In this document: positions 33,655 through 41,992 of the stretch, piece after piece
Layout: every line of letters starts with the position of its first letter
Numbering within the stretch: position 1 is the stretch's first letter
Source: Blastocatellia bacterium
Lineage (GTDB): Bacteria; Acidobacteriota; Blastocatellia; Chloracidobacteriales; Chloracidobacteriaceae
NCBI GenBank assembly: GCA_019695185.1
Contig: JAIBAN010000001.1
Span: 1-64,000, forward strand
Length of the DNA stretch: 64,000 bases
Direction of reading: 5' to 3'
Translations under genes and position numbers: made by a program
Notes under the pieces: generated by a model
What the model saw: the letters and a program-made list of their open reading frames with translations, nothing else
What the model was told of the DNA's origin: nothing
Databases searched by the model: none

Positions 33655-33677
33655 AGGATTGAGGACTGAGGACTGAG
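33655..33677. repeat. CTGAGGA heptamer array upstream of the M3-like gene
   Basis: Three units, the first imperfect (GATTGAG GACTGAG GACTGAG), lie between two divergent genes. The remaining bases of this 329-base gap (33597-33925) hold a repeated ATTTGAGGAA element (two copies near 33713 and 33734) and the sigma-54-type promoter listed below. Confidence 0.8.
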
Positions 33678-33836
33678 TTTGTTTTCAACGTGATTGAGCG
33701 GGGTTTCCTGATTTGAGGAAGTTCCACCCGCATTTGAGGAACTCAATCTTGGCACTGGGTGGAAATTTCAAAAGAGGAATCTGAATTTTGGCAGGGAATC
33801 AGCCCTGAAAAAGAAAAATTGACTGTTTGTGTGATA

Positions 33837-33851
33837 TGGCACGAGGCTTGC
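33837..33851 (+). promoter_or_regulatory. Sigma-54-type (-24/-12) promoter
   Basis: TGGCACGAGGCTTGC matches the RpoN consensus TGGCACG-N4-TTGC at every defined base. The GG and GC dinucleotides are ten bases apart, as needed. It points at the small exported protein gene whose ATG is 75 bases downstream. An activator site may be the paired ATTTGAGGAA elements about 100-125 bases upstream. Confidence 0.75.
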
Positions 33852-33925
33852 GGTATTAAACCATAACAGACAAAGGAGAGACGCCCGACTCTCGGTTCAC
33901 ATCCGTACTCAGACAGGGAGGCCCT

Positions 33926-34255
33926 ATGAATTCACCCTATAAACTTATCTTTGCATCCCTGTTGCTGTTTTTCTCGATTGATTCGCTAACGACATTGCCG
34001 CCTCGGACAAAACAACTTCCAATTCCGGTCACGTCGGGAAACCCGGTTGAAACCACCGACAAGTTAAAGATTGCTTCCCCGCCTGCATTGGTTCCACTGA
34101 AAGAAACGGGTGAAACCAATGGTTCAAAAGGAAAAACCACCCGGATGAGTAAATCTTCCGGTTCGGCACAATCCGGAAAGCAATTGATTGCCAGAGGTGG
34201 TGGTCAGCGGAAAAACCAGAGTGGGAAGAAAACGGAAACGCAGGTGAATTCCTAG
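33926..34255 (+). CDS. Small exported basic protein under a sigma-54-type promoter
   Basis: The 109-residue product begins with a signal peptide (YKLIFASLLLFFSIDSLTTL) and continues with a polar, low-complexity chain rich in Ser, Thr, Lys and Gly (for example GSKGKTTRMSKSSGSAQSG), strongly basic overall. No known domain is visible. AGGGAGG lies upstream of the ATG. It is convergent with a secreted repeat protein and shares a terminator with it. I do not recognise the gene. Confidence 0.7.
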   Translation: MNSPYKLIFASLLLFFSIDSLTTLPPRTKQLPIPVTSGNPVETTDKLKIASPPALVPLKETGETNGSKGKTTRMSKSSGSAQSGKQLIARGGGQRKNQSGKKTETQVNS

Positions 34256-34273
34256 CTGTCACTGATAAACGAA

Positions 34274-34319
34274 AAAAGGTGAATGGTCTAAAGTTTCATT
34301 GATTGACCATTCACCTTTT
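34274..34319. terminator. Bidirectional terminator between convergent genes
   Basis: AAAAGGTGAATGGTC pairs with GACCATTCACCTTTT over a 16-base loop. A-runs on the left and T-runs on the right allow it to end both transcripts. Confidence 0.85.
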
Positions 34320-34336
34320 ATGCTTCACTGGAAAAG

Positions 34337-34816
34337 CTACCGGGCTGACGAAACTTCCCGAATCCAGCCATCACGTCGTGCTTTCCATCGTGATCCAACC
34401 GCCGACCATTTCACGTTTGATTCAAATTCAACCAAAAGAGACGCAATCTGAGCCGCTGTGGTCGCCCGCTTGCATTCGGCAACCCAGCCATCCCGGCGTT
34501 TGCGCCAACCTCCTTCCACCATTTCCCAGGTAACATTTGATTCAAATTCGGCTAAGAGGGCTGCTGTTTGTTGGGGGCTGCTGGCCCGTTGACAATCGGC
34601 CAGCCAGGAATCGCGGCGTTTTTTCCACGTCCCGTAAACCGACCCCCAGCTCATGTTGGTTTCCAATTCCGCCAACAACATAGCCAGGTTCGCCCTGGGA
34701 GCCGGATTGACCACCGGTTCGCCAGTCGAGGTGGGTCGGGAAAATCCAAACGTGACCTGCGGTAAGGCAAAGGTCACACAGAAAACCAAAATCAACAAAC
34801 AGGACAGTTTCTTCAT
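34337..34816 (-). CDS. Secreted protein with three 37-residue Trp/Arg-rich repeats
   Basis: The 159-residue product has a signal peptide (LSCLLILVFCVTFALPQVTFG) and then three tandem repeats of about 37 residues. The pattern is LLxExExNxxWxxVxxxWxxR, then RDxWxxxCxxA in the first two copies. Each repeat has conserved Trp residues and an Arg-Arg-Asp triplet (KKRRDSW, RKRRDGW, KARRDGW). The third copy lacks the Cys. I do not recognise the repeat. It is probably helical and may bind a polyanion or a surface polymer. A strong AAAGGAG Shine-Dalgarno sequence suggests good expression. The next gene upstream on the strand is bioB. Confidence 0.75.
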   Translation of the reverse strand: MKKLSCLLILVFCVTFALPQVTFGFSRPTSTGEPVVNPAPRANLAMLLAELETNMSWGSVYGTWKKRRDSWLADCQRASSPQQTAALLAEFESNVTWEMVEGGWRKRRDGWVAECKRATTAAQIASLLVEFESNVKWSAVGSRWKARRDGWIREVSSAR

Positions 34817-34903
34817 GGAGTTCTCCTTTGGGGGTTAAAGTTTGGGCGGACGGGCTGGTCGGATAGCTTTAACCCAAGCCAGTCGCCGCCCAGGTACAGG
34901 TGG

Positions 34904-35905
34904 TTAGTGCTCGGCGCACAATGCCTTTTCGGGGACAGGCTTGAGGTCGGGCAGTTTGATGGTCATGCCAAGGTCTGCCAGCATTTTGAGGTCATCTTCA
35001 GCCGAACGGCCCTTGGTTGTGAGGTAATTGCCCAGGAGCATTCCGTTGGCTCCGGCCATAAAAATCCACGATTGCATATCGCGCAGGTTCACTTCGCGTC
35101 CCCCCATCACGAAAATGTCTTTCGTGGGCAGCATCAACCGATAGACGGCAATGATTTTCAGGCATTCCATCGGGGTCAGCCGTTCGGCATCAGCCAGCGG
35201 TGTTCCCGGACGCGGGTCCAGAAAATTGATTGGCACATGGTCCACATCCAGTTCCCGGAGTGTTTCGGCCAGTTCCACCCGTTGGGCCCGCGTTTCGCCC
35301 ATTCCGAAAATTCCGCCGCAACAGACATCAAACCCCAGATTTTTGGCGGTTCGCACCGTGGCGACTTGTTCGTCATAGGTGTGGGTGGTGCAGATTTTGT
35401 CAAAATGTGAGCGGGCGGTTTCCAGGTTGTGATGCACGTGCTGCATACCGGCTTCCTGGAGTGTCCGCAGCGAATTTTCATTGAGCAGCCCCAAGGAGGC
35501 ACAGGCTTCCACCCCGGCGGCACGCACTGCCTTGACCGACTCTGCAATCTGGGCCAGGGCTTTGGGTTCGTTGACGCCTCTGGTGGCAGTCACAATGCTG
35601 AATTCGGTGGCAGAGGCCGCAGCCGCTGCCTGGGCATTCCGTCCGACCTCTTCCGGCTGCATGAGCGGGTACCGGTCAGCCTGACCGCTGTTGCGTGCTG
35701 ATTGTGAACAAAACGAACAATCCTCCGGGCAGCCGCCGCTTTTGGCATTGACAATCGAGCACATCCGGACTTCCTTCCCTTTGAAATGTTCCCGTACCCG
35801 TCCGGCGCGGGCGAACAGTTCAAACAGGCGGGCATCCTCAAGATTCATCAGTTCCAGGGCCTCAGCGGCAGAAATCCCTTGTGGGTCAAATTCAAAATGG
35901 GACAT
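34904..35905 (-). CDS. bioB: Biotin synthase
   Basis: BioB inserts sulfur into dethiobiotin. It is a radical SAM enzyme. The 333-residue product has the 4Fe-4S motif CPEDCSFCSQSA and the second-cluster residues around CASLGLLN, FDVCCGGIFGMGE and the Arg in PRPGTPL. No other biotin genes are in the window. The start overlaps the end of a DUF1990 gene by 14 bases, so the two are translationally linked. Confidence 0.95.
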   Translation of the reverse strand: MSHFEFDPQGISAAEALELMNLEDARLFELFARAGRVREHFKGKEVRMCSIVNAKSGGCPEDCSFCSQSARNSGQADRYPLMQPEEVGRNAQAAAAASATEFSIVTATRGVNEPKALAQIAESVKAVRAAGVEACASLGLLNENSLRTLQEAGMQHVHHNLETARSHFDKICTTHTYDEQVATVRTAKNLGFDVCCGGIFGMGETRAQRVELAETLRELDVDHVPINFLDPRPGTPLADAERLTPMECLKIIAVYRLMLPTKDIFVMGGREVNLRDMQSWIFMAGANGMLLGNYLTTKGRSAEDDLKMLADLGMTIKLPDLKPVPEKALCAEH

Positions 35906-36491
35906 GGGTCTGGTTTCTCCTCACAGCCGACAACATGGCTGTTTTTGACTCTCGTGCAAAGCATTGTTGCAACTGTCGGACAATTGGGTAGCCAAGTTGG
36001 GCAAGTATGTGATTGGGTTTCGAAAAGGCGAAGATGTCGTAAGTCACTGCATCATAGCGGCGATCCCATTCGATCACAAACCTTTCTTCACCGCGTTCCC
36101 CGTGACCGGGAAGGGTTCCGTAGCCAAATCCATACCGGGGGGAAGCCCCTTGCTCATCCAGGACATAGACAATCCGGCAGGGGTTGAGTGACCAAAACCC
36201 AAAATGTGCCGCGCCAACGCCAACGACGGTTCCCGTCTCAAGCGGGGCGGTCGGCCAATACAGGCGGACCCAGGAAAGGTGAAACATGTGCCAGGACCGC
36301 AACGCCTGGCAGGCGAGGGTGAAAACTGCCTCACCCTGACCGAGTGCAATCCGGTTATGGTCCACCACATAACCGGCAGGAGCTTTCCCTTCGCGGGTCA
36401 ACCCAACTTCCGGGTATGAAAGAGGGAGCTTTTCCTGGTCAGCCAGAATTTGACGGATAACCGCATCGGCGGGACACCTGAAAAAAAACAT
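35892..36491 (-). CDS. DUF1990 family protein
   Basis: The 199-residue product matches DUF1990: LPLSYPEVGLTREGKAPAGY, ALGQGEAVFTLACQALRSW, HFGFWSLNPCRIVYV and FGYGTLPGHGERGEERF occur in the order of the family. The function is unknown; the fold is likely START/SRPBCC-like, as used for lipid or ligand binding. It lies three bases after a UbiB-like kinase gene and overlaps bioB. The three genes probably form one transcript. Confidence 0.85.
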   Translation of the reverse strand: MFFFRCPADAVIRQILADQEKLPLSYPEVGLTREGKAPAGYVVDHNRIALGQGEAVFTLACQALRSWHMFHLSWVRLYWPTAPLETGTVVGVGAAHFGFWSLNPCRIVYVLDEQGASPRYGFGYGTLPGHGERGEERFVIEWDRRYDAVTYDIFAFSKPNHILAQLGYPIVRQLQQCFARESKTAMLSAVRRNQTHVPF

Positions 36492-36494
36492 GGG

Positions 36495-38081
36495 TCAGGA
36501 TTCCGACTTCAGTTGCTGAGGTACAGGGGGCAATGAATTTGGTGGGGGCGGCAGGGTAATGGTTTTCGGGGAAGCCGGTAAAGCCGGTTTCAACCAACGG
36601 GTTACGTCCTGGACCAGATTCCGGGCAAGAGCGACGTTTTTCTGCTGGGTTAATTGACCCAGGAAGGCGTCCACCCGGTCAGCCATGACTTCCGCCGTAT
36701 ATCGGACGGCGGTACCAAACGGAACAATCCGGGCAATGGTGCGCAGCCCAACCCGTTTGGCAATCGGAACCGCATCGGTGATGCTGTCAAAATTTTCATC
36801 AAAACGAATGGCGACTCCTTCAATCAGAGTGCCGACCCGTAAGAGATACACCATTTGCCGGGGCATTTGCAAGTGATGCAAAATCCGGGTCTTTTCAAAA
36901 AGCTCTTCGACAGCCATTTGCACTTGGCGCTGGTGCGTGCGGGCCAGATGCCGGAGTCCCAAAACCGTTTCCGTGACGGTTCGCAGGGCTGCTTCGGGCG
37001 TGTCGGCGTCCACCATCTGGAGCAAGTGCAACTTGCGCATCACTTCGTCATATTCGTTGTTGTGGGCAGCCAGAATCAGTCCCAGGAAGTCGTCGCGGGT
37101 TTGTGGGTCCAGTTCATCCGTCATGCCGAAATCCAGGAGCACAATTTCACCCTTCCGGTTGATGAGAATATTGCCCGGATGAGGGTCGGCATGGAAAAAC
37201 CCATGCACCAGCAATTGGGAGAAAACCACTTCCAGCAGGTTTTCAATCAACTGGCTGAGGTCCACGCCAAATTCCCGAATGGTTTCAACCTGGTCAATCC
37301 GGACACCTTCGCAAAATTCCATGACCAGCAGGTCGTCAAAAACCATTTCAGGGTAAAACCGGGGAATCACCAATCGTGGATGGCGCGGAGTCTGGGACCG
37401 AATACGCTCGGCATTGTCAGCCTCCAGGCGGAAGTCCAGTTCCGCCGCCACAATTCGTTTGTATTCGCCCAGTACAACCTCAAACCCGCGATAGAGGTAA
37501 TGCCGCTCGAAAAAAGGCCGCATCCAGGCCATCAACGTCGTCAGAATTTCATTATCGAGGGTAATGGTTTCAACCACCTGCGGGCGGCGGACTTTGACCA
37601 CGACTTCCTGGTTGCGGTACTGCGCGCGGTGAACCTGGCCAATTGAAGCTGAAGCCATGGGTTTCCGGTCAAAATTGAAAAACAGGTCGTCAACCTCGCT
37701 GTCCGTGTTGCGTCGGATGATTTCCGCCACATAGGAAAAATCCGCTGCCGGTGTCTGGTCAAGCAAGCGGGAAAATTCGCGGGCATAGAGCTTGGGCAAC
37801 AGGTCTTCCCGCACGGCCAGAATCTGTGAAAGTTTAATAAATGCCGGTCCCAGATGGGCGAAGGTATCAACCAGCCGCCGGGCGCGTCGCTCATGGCCGG
37901 CCAGTGGGAGTTCACGGGGATTTCCCCAAGCCAGGAAACGTTTCCGGTCACGTAAAAAACTGACCAGAAACGGAGCCAGCCGCAGTGTCACGTAGAAAAA
38001 ACGCCAGCTTTGGGCCCAAGCCTGACGAAAGCGGGATGAAATGGTGAAGGAACGTGGATAGGTCACGCGGTTATACAGCAA
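36495..38081 (-). CDS. UbiB/ABC1/AarF-family atypical kinase
   Basis: The 528-residue product has the ABC1 features: the KxGQ helix (here FIKLSQILAVRED, with Ser for Gly), the Ala-rich loop MASASIGQVHRAQYR, FHADPHPGNILIN as the catalytic loop, and LLDFGMTDEL for Mg2+. Two hydrophobic segments would be expected at the C-terminus of UbiB itself but are not clear here. The family is needed for quinone synthesis or lipid homeostasis. The first codon is TTG at 38081 (an alternative GTG is at 38066), and neither has a Shine-Dalgarno sequence. Confidence 0.88.
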   Translation of the reverse strand: MLYNRVTYPRSFTISSRFRQAWAQSWRFFYVTLRLAPFLVSFLRDRKRFLAWGNPRELPLAGHERRARRLVDTFAHLGPAFIKLSQILAVREDLLPKLYAREFSRLLDQTPAADFSYVAEIIRRNTDSEVDDLFFNFDRKPMASASIGQVHRAQYRNQEVVVKVRRPQVVETITLDNEILTTLMAWMRPFFERHYLYRGFEVVLGEYKRIVAAELDFRLEADNAERIRSQTPRHPRLVIPRFYPEMVFDDLLVMEFCEGVRIDQVETIREFGVDLSQLIENLLEVVFSQLLVHGFFHADPHPGNILINRKGEIVLLDFGMTDELDPQTRDDFLGLILAAHNNEYDEVMRKLHLLQMVDADTPEAALRTVTETVLGLRHLARTHQRQVQMAVEELFEKTRILHHLQMPRQMVYLLRVGTLIEGVAIRFDENFDSITDAVPIAKRVGLRTIARIVPFGTAVRYTAEVMADRVDAFLGQLTQQKNVALARNLVQDVTRWLKPALPASPKTITLPPPPNSLPPVPQQLKSES

Positions 38082-38185
38082 CGTCGTTCAAAATTGCTTG
38101 GGGCGCTCTGGCTTTGTACACGACTTGTTGCGGGTTGGCAAATGGCAACCGGAAGGCGGCCTGACCTGGACGGTTAAACCAGTCT

Positions 38186-40099
38186 TCAAAGCCGCAGGGC
38201 TTCTTTCAATTGCAGATTCCGGATAAGCCGGTGCAGATAGTTGGGGTGCAATCCCAGGGCTTTGGCTGCTTCCGTATAGTTTTCCCCTGCATTTTTGACT
38301 GCCTGGAAAATCAAGCGGCGTTTCAGCTCCAATACAGCTTCGTGATAATTGGTGATGGAGAGCCCGCTTGGCGAAGCTGCTTCGAGGACAGTTTCGGGCA
38401 GGTCTTCGGGCAGCACCAGGCTGGAAGCCCCCAACACAACCGCCCGTTCGATGGCATTTTCCAGCTCCCGAATATTTCCCGGCCAGTCATAGGCAGTCAG
38501 CAGCGTCAAGGTTTCAGGTGCCACACTGCTCACTTTGCGATTGGCCTCGCGGCTGAATTTGGCCACAAAGTAGCGGGCCAGCAAAGGAATATCGTCCCGC
38601 CGGTCCCGGAGCGGCGGGAGGGTGATGGAAATCACATTGAGCCGATAGAATAAGTCCTGCCGGAAGGACCCGTTTTTGACCCCTTCTTCCAGGTTTTGGT
38701 TGGTGGCGGCGATGATGCGCAAGTCAACTTTTTGCGGACGGGTGCCCCCAATCCGTTCGATTTCACGCTCCTGCAAAACCCGCAACAGTTTGGCTTGCAG
38801 CGAAAGGGGGATTTCCCCGATTTCATCGAGAAAAATCGTACCACCGTCGGCAATTTCAAATTTTCCTTTCTTTTGGGCAATGGCCCCGGTGAAAGCGCCT
38901 TTTTCGTGCCCGAACAGTTCCGATTCCAACAGATGTTCGGTCAAAACCGCACAGTTCACGGCCACAAAAGGTCGTTTGGCCCGTGGACTGGCTGCATGAA
39001 TGGCGCGGGCCACCACTTCTTTGCCCGTTCCGCTTTCGCCTAATACCAACACTGTGGCCTGACTGGGGGCCACCTTGCCGATAAAATGATAGACCTCCTT
39101 CATCCGTGGGCTTTCCCCGACCATGCTGTAAGTCCGGGCGACATCCAGTTGCAGGCGTTCTGCCTCAGCCGTCAATGATTCATAGTTCCGGACGGTTTCC
39201 AGGGCCGGGGCAATGATTCCGGCCACCGCAGTGGCAATTTGCAGGTCTTCGCGGTCAAATTGAACCGAAGGTGTCGTCGAATCAAAGTAGAGTGCTCCCA
39301 GGGTCCGTTCATGAAGCACCACCGGGATACAGACAATGGAGTGAATGGCCAGCAGGTTGCCGGTTTCGACGGCATGTTCAGGTGGAAAAACAATTTCGTT
39401 GCTCAAAAATGCCTGACCATCATGCAACACCTGTCGAATGAGAGCTTTGTTGACATGGACCGTAGCCGTCGGGGAGTGTGTGTCAACCGCAGTTACCTGG
39501 TCAAATTCGAACGCCTCGCCTCTGACTGTGACAAAGGCAACATGGTCCACAACAAAAATGGAGCTCAAGGTTTTGATTGTCTGAAAAGCCAGGGCTTCCA
39601 GGGTTTTCAGGCCGCTGAGACTGGTGGAAAACGCCAAAAACGGCCCCAGGTACCGGTGAATGCGCTCGGAACGGGGAAAATTCTCAAAATACGGGCCGGA
39701 ATTGTAGAAATAAGCTTCCTGTCGTTGCAGCTTGATAACCGACCGGGTTTCAACCTCATCCGAATGAAATTGAATCGTGGTTTTGGTGCCGGCTTCTGCC
39801 GGTTCTTCTTTCCCGCTAAACAAAAACATCGAATCGCCGAGTGAAATCCGGTCCCCATCGTGGAGTTCCCGTTCTTTGACCGGCAGTCCGTTGACAAAGG
39901 TGCCGTTCAGACTGTCGTTGTCACAAATGAAAAAGGAGCCGTTGCGATTGATAACCCGGCAGTGGCGGCGGGAAAGCAGCGGGTCATTCATGGCAAGCTG
40001 GTTGGACCCGTCGCGCCCGACGGAAAACTCGGCCAGTGAGATTGAAAAAACGTGACTCCGCAAGGGTCCCGCAATACAGATGAGAGAGGCTGAATTCAT
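38186..40099 (-). CDS. FHA-GAF sigma-54-dependent transcription activator
   Basis: The 637-residue product has four parts: an FHA domain (20-110; [21 protein letters not shown] and SLNGTFVNG), a GAF domain (about 150-310), a sigma-54 AAA+ domain, and a Fis-type HTH at the C-terminus ([19 protein letters not shown]). The AAA+ domain has Walker A GESGTGKE, the sigma-54 contact loop GAFTGA and Walker B IFLDEIG. FHA domains bind phosphothreonine, so the activator may answer to a Ser/Thr kinase. It diverges from an orphan gene at 40341. A 26-base palindrome lies just upstream of its start. AAGGA precedes the ATG. Confidence 0.93.
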   Translation of the reverse strand: MNSASLICIAGPLRSHVFSISLAEFSVGRDGSNQLAMNDPLLSRRHCRVINRNGSFFICDNDSLNGTFVNGLPVKERELHDGDRISLGDSMFLFSGKEEPAEAGTKTTIQFHSDEVETRSVIKLQRQEAYFYNSGPYFENFPRSERIHRYLGPFLAFSTSLSGLKTLEALAFQTIKTLSSIFVVDHVAFVTVRGEAFEFDQVTAVDTHSPTATVHVNKALIRQVLHDGQAFLSNEIVFPPEHAVETGNLLAIHSIVCIPVVLHERTLGALYFDSTTPSVQFDREDLQIATAVAGIIAPALETVRNYESLTAEAERLQLDVARTYSMVGESPRMKEVYHFIGKVAPSQATVLVLGESGTGKEVVARAIHAASPRAKRPFVAVNCAVLTEHLLESELFGHEKGAFTGAIAQKKGKFEIADGGTIFLDEIGEIPLSLQAKLLRVLQEREIERIGGTRPQKVDLRIIAATNQNLEEGVKNGSFRQDLFYRLNVISITLPPLRDRRDDIPLLARYFVAKFSREANRKVSSVAPETLTLLTAYDWPGNIRELENAIERAVVLGASSLVLPEDLPETVLEAASPSGLSITNYHEAVLELKRRLIFQAVKNAGENYTEAAKALGLHPNYLHRLIRNLQLKEALRL

Positions 40100-40132
40100 C
40101 TTTGATCCTTAATCGGCTATCCAAATGGTTTG

Positions 40133-40158
40133 TGACACTATCTGTTCGGATAGTGTCA
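40133..40158. promoter_or_regulatory. Perfect palindrome, probable activator-binding site
   Basis: TGACACTATC and its complement GATAGTGTCA flank six bases. The palindrome lies 34 bases upstream of the activator start and about 100-130 bases upstream of two sigma-54-like promoters for the divergent gene, the usual distance for an enhancer site. Confidence 0.6.
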
Positions 40159-40240
40159 AGGGAGAGCCAATCCAAATTTTCTTTTGTAAAAAAGTCACCA
40201 CATTTTGCTCATCCCTTGAAAAATCAAGGACCTACCCAAT

Positions 40241-40256
40241 TTGGCAGGCTCTATGC
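40241..40256 (+). promoter_or_regulatory. Candidate sigma-54-type promoter for the orphan gene
   Basis: TTGGCAGGCTCTATGC has GG and GC ten bases apart, as RpoN promoters need, but only a partial consensus. A second candidate, TGGCACAGCAATTGAC at 40273-40288, has the better -24 element but GA instead of GC at -12. One of the two may serve the gene at 40341. Confidence 0.4.
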
Positions 40257-40340
40257 GGGGTTTTTCCGATTGTGGCACAGCAATTGACATACCGGTTGGT
40301 GGGATTCCAAAAATTTTCTCTTACATAAGGAGCTTCAGGT

Positions 40341-41030
40341 ATGTTTTGGCTTGAATCGGAAATGCGTAACAAGACGCGGGAAAACTCTCAGGATGAGCTA
40401 TTTCTTTGCCAGAAACTGGTGCCATCGACGGATAACCCTTTCAATTGGTCGGAAAATACCCAATTGCAGAGCCCAGACAAGGCAAATGAACTGTTTGTGC
40501 TTCCAGAAAGTGTTGCCGGAAATACACTCAAATTTGTTGTCGAGCAGGCTGCGACTGCGCTCTCCCAACGAAAGCTCCAGGACCGTGAAGAATGCCTGGG
40601 GCACATGCAATTGTTTCAGCGATTTCACATGTTCTCGACAGCCATTCACCGTTTTTTTCAGGAACTGGTGAAGGAATCTGCTGAATTTCGGTTTAATTAT
40701 GAATACGGAGATGAGCCACGACAATTTTGGGCCCGTTATACCTTGACCTTTGGGACTGACCAATACCAGCGCAATTTTCCCATTGTGGTGACATATCAAC
40801 GATTCCCCTCTTACAGTACAACGCTCAAAATTGATGTTTCGGAAATAGGTGATTCAGTTTCAGGCCGTACCCGGCAAACTGACCGACTCACCCATGGTCG
40901 AATTGAACACCATTATTCGGGTCTGTTTTATTGGGCAGTAGCACCGGAATCGGTTCAGGATGTTCCACTGACGCTTCGCTGGCTGAAGCGCACGTTTATT
41001 GAAATATTCAAGCTGACCTACGAAACCTAA
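40341..41030 (+). CDS. Orphan protein divergent from the sigma-54 activator
   Basis: I do not recognise this 229-residue protein. It has no signal peptide or membrane segment. The first 60 residues are polar. The middle is helical (LQDREECLGHMQLFQRFHMF), and the C-terminal half is rich in aromatic residues and likely mixed alpha-beta (FPIVVTYQRFPSYSTTLKID). AAGGAG lies nine bases before the ATG. The arrangement suggests that it is a target of the activator at 38186. It is convergent with hisF. What it does is unknown. Confidence 0.7.
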   Translation: MFWLESEMRNKTRENSQDELFLCQKLVPSTDNPFNWSENTQLQSPDKANELFVLPESVAGNTLKFVVEQAATALSQRKLQDREECLGHMQLFQRFHMFSTAIHRFFQELVKESAEFRFNYEYGDEPRQFWARYTLTFGTDQYQRNFPIVVTYQRFPSYSTTLKIDVSEIGDSVSGRTRQTDRLTHGRIEHHYSGLFYWAVAPESVQDVPLTLRWLKRTFIEIFKLTYET

Positions 41031-41090
41031 GGAGGTGATGGATTGCAATATGCTACAAAACCAGCGGAAGTGGGTGACGGCCAGCCTGAG

Positions 41091-41858
41091 TCAGTTGCGT
41101 ACAAAGACCCCGCGTTCATGCAGGTAGGCTTTGGCTTCATGGATGGAATGCTGGCCAAAATGAAAGATGGAGGCCGCCAGCACGGCAGCCGCATTGCCTT
41201 GGGCAAATCCTTGGTACAGATGTTCGAGTGTGCCAACCCCGCCCGAAGCAATCACCGGGATTTTCACCGCAGCGGCAATCCGAGCGGTTAATTCGAGGTC
41301 ATACCCGTCTTTCGTTCCATCCCGGTCCATACTGGTCAGCAGGATTTCCCCTGCGCCAAGCTCTTCTGCCCGCACGGCCCATTCGATTGCATCCAGGCCG
41401 GTTGAGGTCCGTCCGCCGTGGGTATAAACCTCCCACCGATCCGGTTCTGCACCCGGTACCCGGCGGGCATCAATGGCGACCACCACACATTGACAGCCAA
41501 ACCGCAGCGCACCTTCGGTTATCAATTCCGGTGTTTGTAAGGCGGAGGTATTGATGGAAATCTTATCTGCGCCGGCCAGCAGAATCTGCCGCATGTCGGC
41601 AACCGTCCGGATACCCCCTCCAACTGTAAAAGGAATAAAAACCTGATCTGCCACTTCCCGCACCATATGGGTGACAATTTCACGCCGGTCTGAGGAGGCA
41701 GTTATATCAAGAAACACCAGTTCGTCTGCGCCCTCGGCATCATAGCGCCGGGCCTGTTCCACCGGGTCACCGGCATCTGTGAGGGAAAGAAAATTGATCC
41801 CTTTGACAACACGTCCTTGATCCACATCAAGGCAAGGAATGATCCGTTTGGCAAGCAT
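41091..41858 (-). CDS. hisF: Imidazole glycerol phosphate synthase subunit HisF
   Basis: HisF is the cyclase subunit that makes IGP and AICAR in histidine synthesis, using ammonia from HisH. The 255-residue TIM barrel has [16 protein letters not shown] with the first catalytic Asp, FTVGGGIR, the second Asp in VVAIDARRV and [12 protein letters not shown]. HisH and the other his genes are not adjacent. The CTCAATT array ends about 18 bases before the ATG, and no Shine-Dalgarno sequence is evident. Confidence 0.95.
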   Translation of the reverse strand: MLAKRIIPCLDVDQGRVVKGINFLSLTDAGDPVEQARRYDAEGADELVFLDITASSDRREIVTHMVREVADQVFIPFTVGGGIRTVADMRQILLAGADKISINTSALQTPELITEGALRFGCQCVVVAIDARRVPGAEPDRWEVYTHGGRTSTGLDAIEWAVRAEELGAGEILLTSMDRDGTKDGYDLELTARIAAAVKIPVIASGGVGTLEHLYQGFAQGNAAAVLAASIFHFGQHSIHEAKAYLHERGVFVRN

Positions 41859-41874
41859 AAGGTTTGAATTGAGA

Positions 41875-41992
41875 AGTTCGAATTGAGAATTGAGAACTAT
41901 CTACCAGGAAACGCTTGGAATCCAACCCTCACATTGGTGAAAGCCTGTAAGCCAAATCATCGCACCGGTTTCAAAACCGCAATTCTCAATTA
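41875..41992. repeat. GAGAATT/CTCAATT arrays between cdaA and hisF
   Basis: The left arm (41875-41897) has about three units, one disrupted (GAATTGAGAAGTTCG). The right arm (41981-41992) is short and its edge provides the TAA stop of the minus-strand cyclase gene. Confidence 0.8.
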
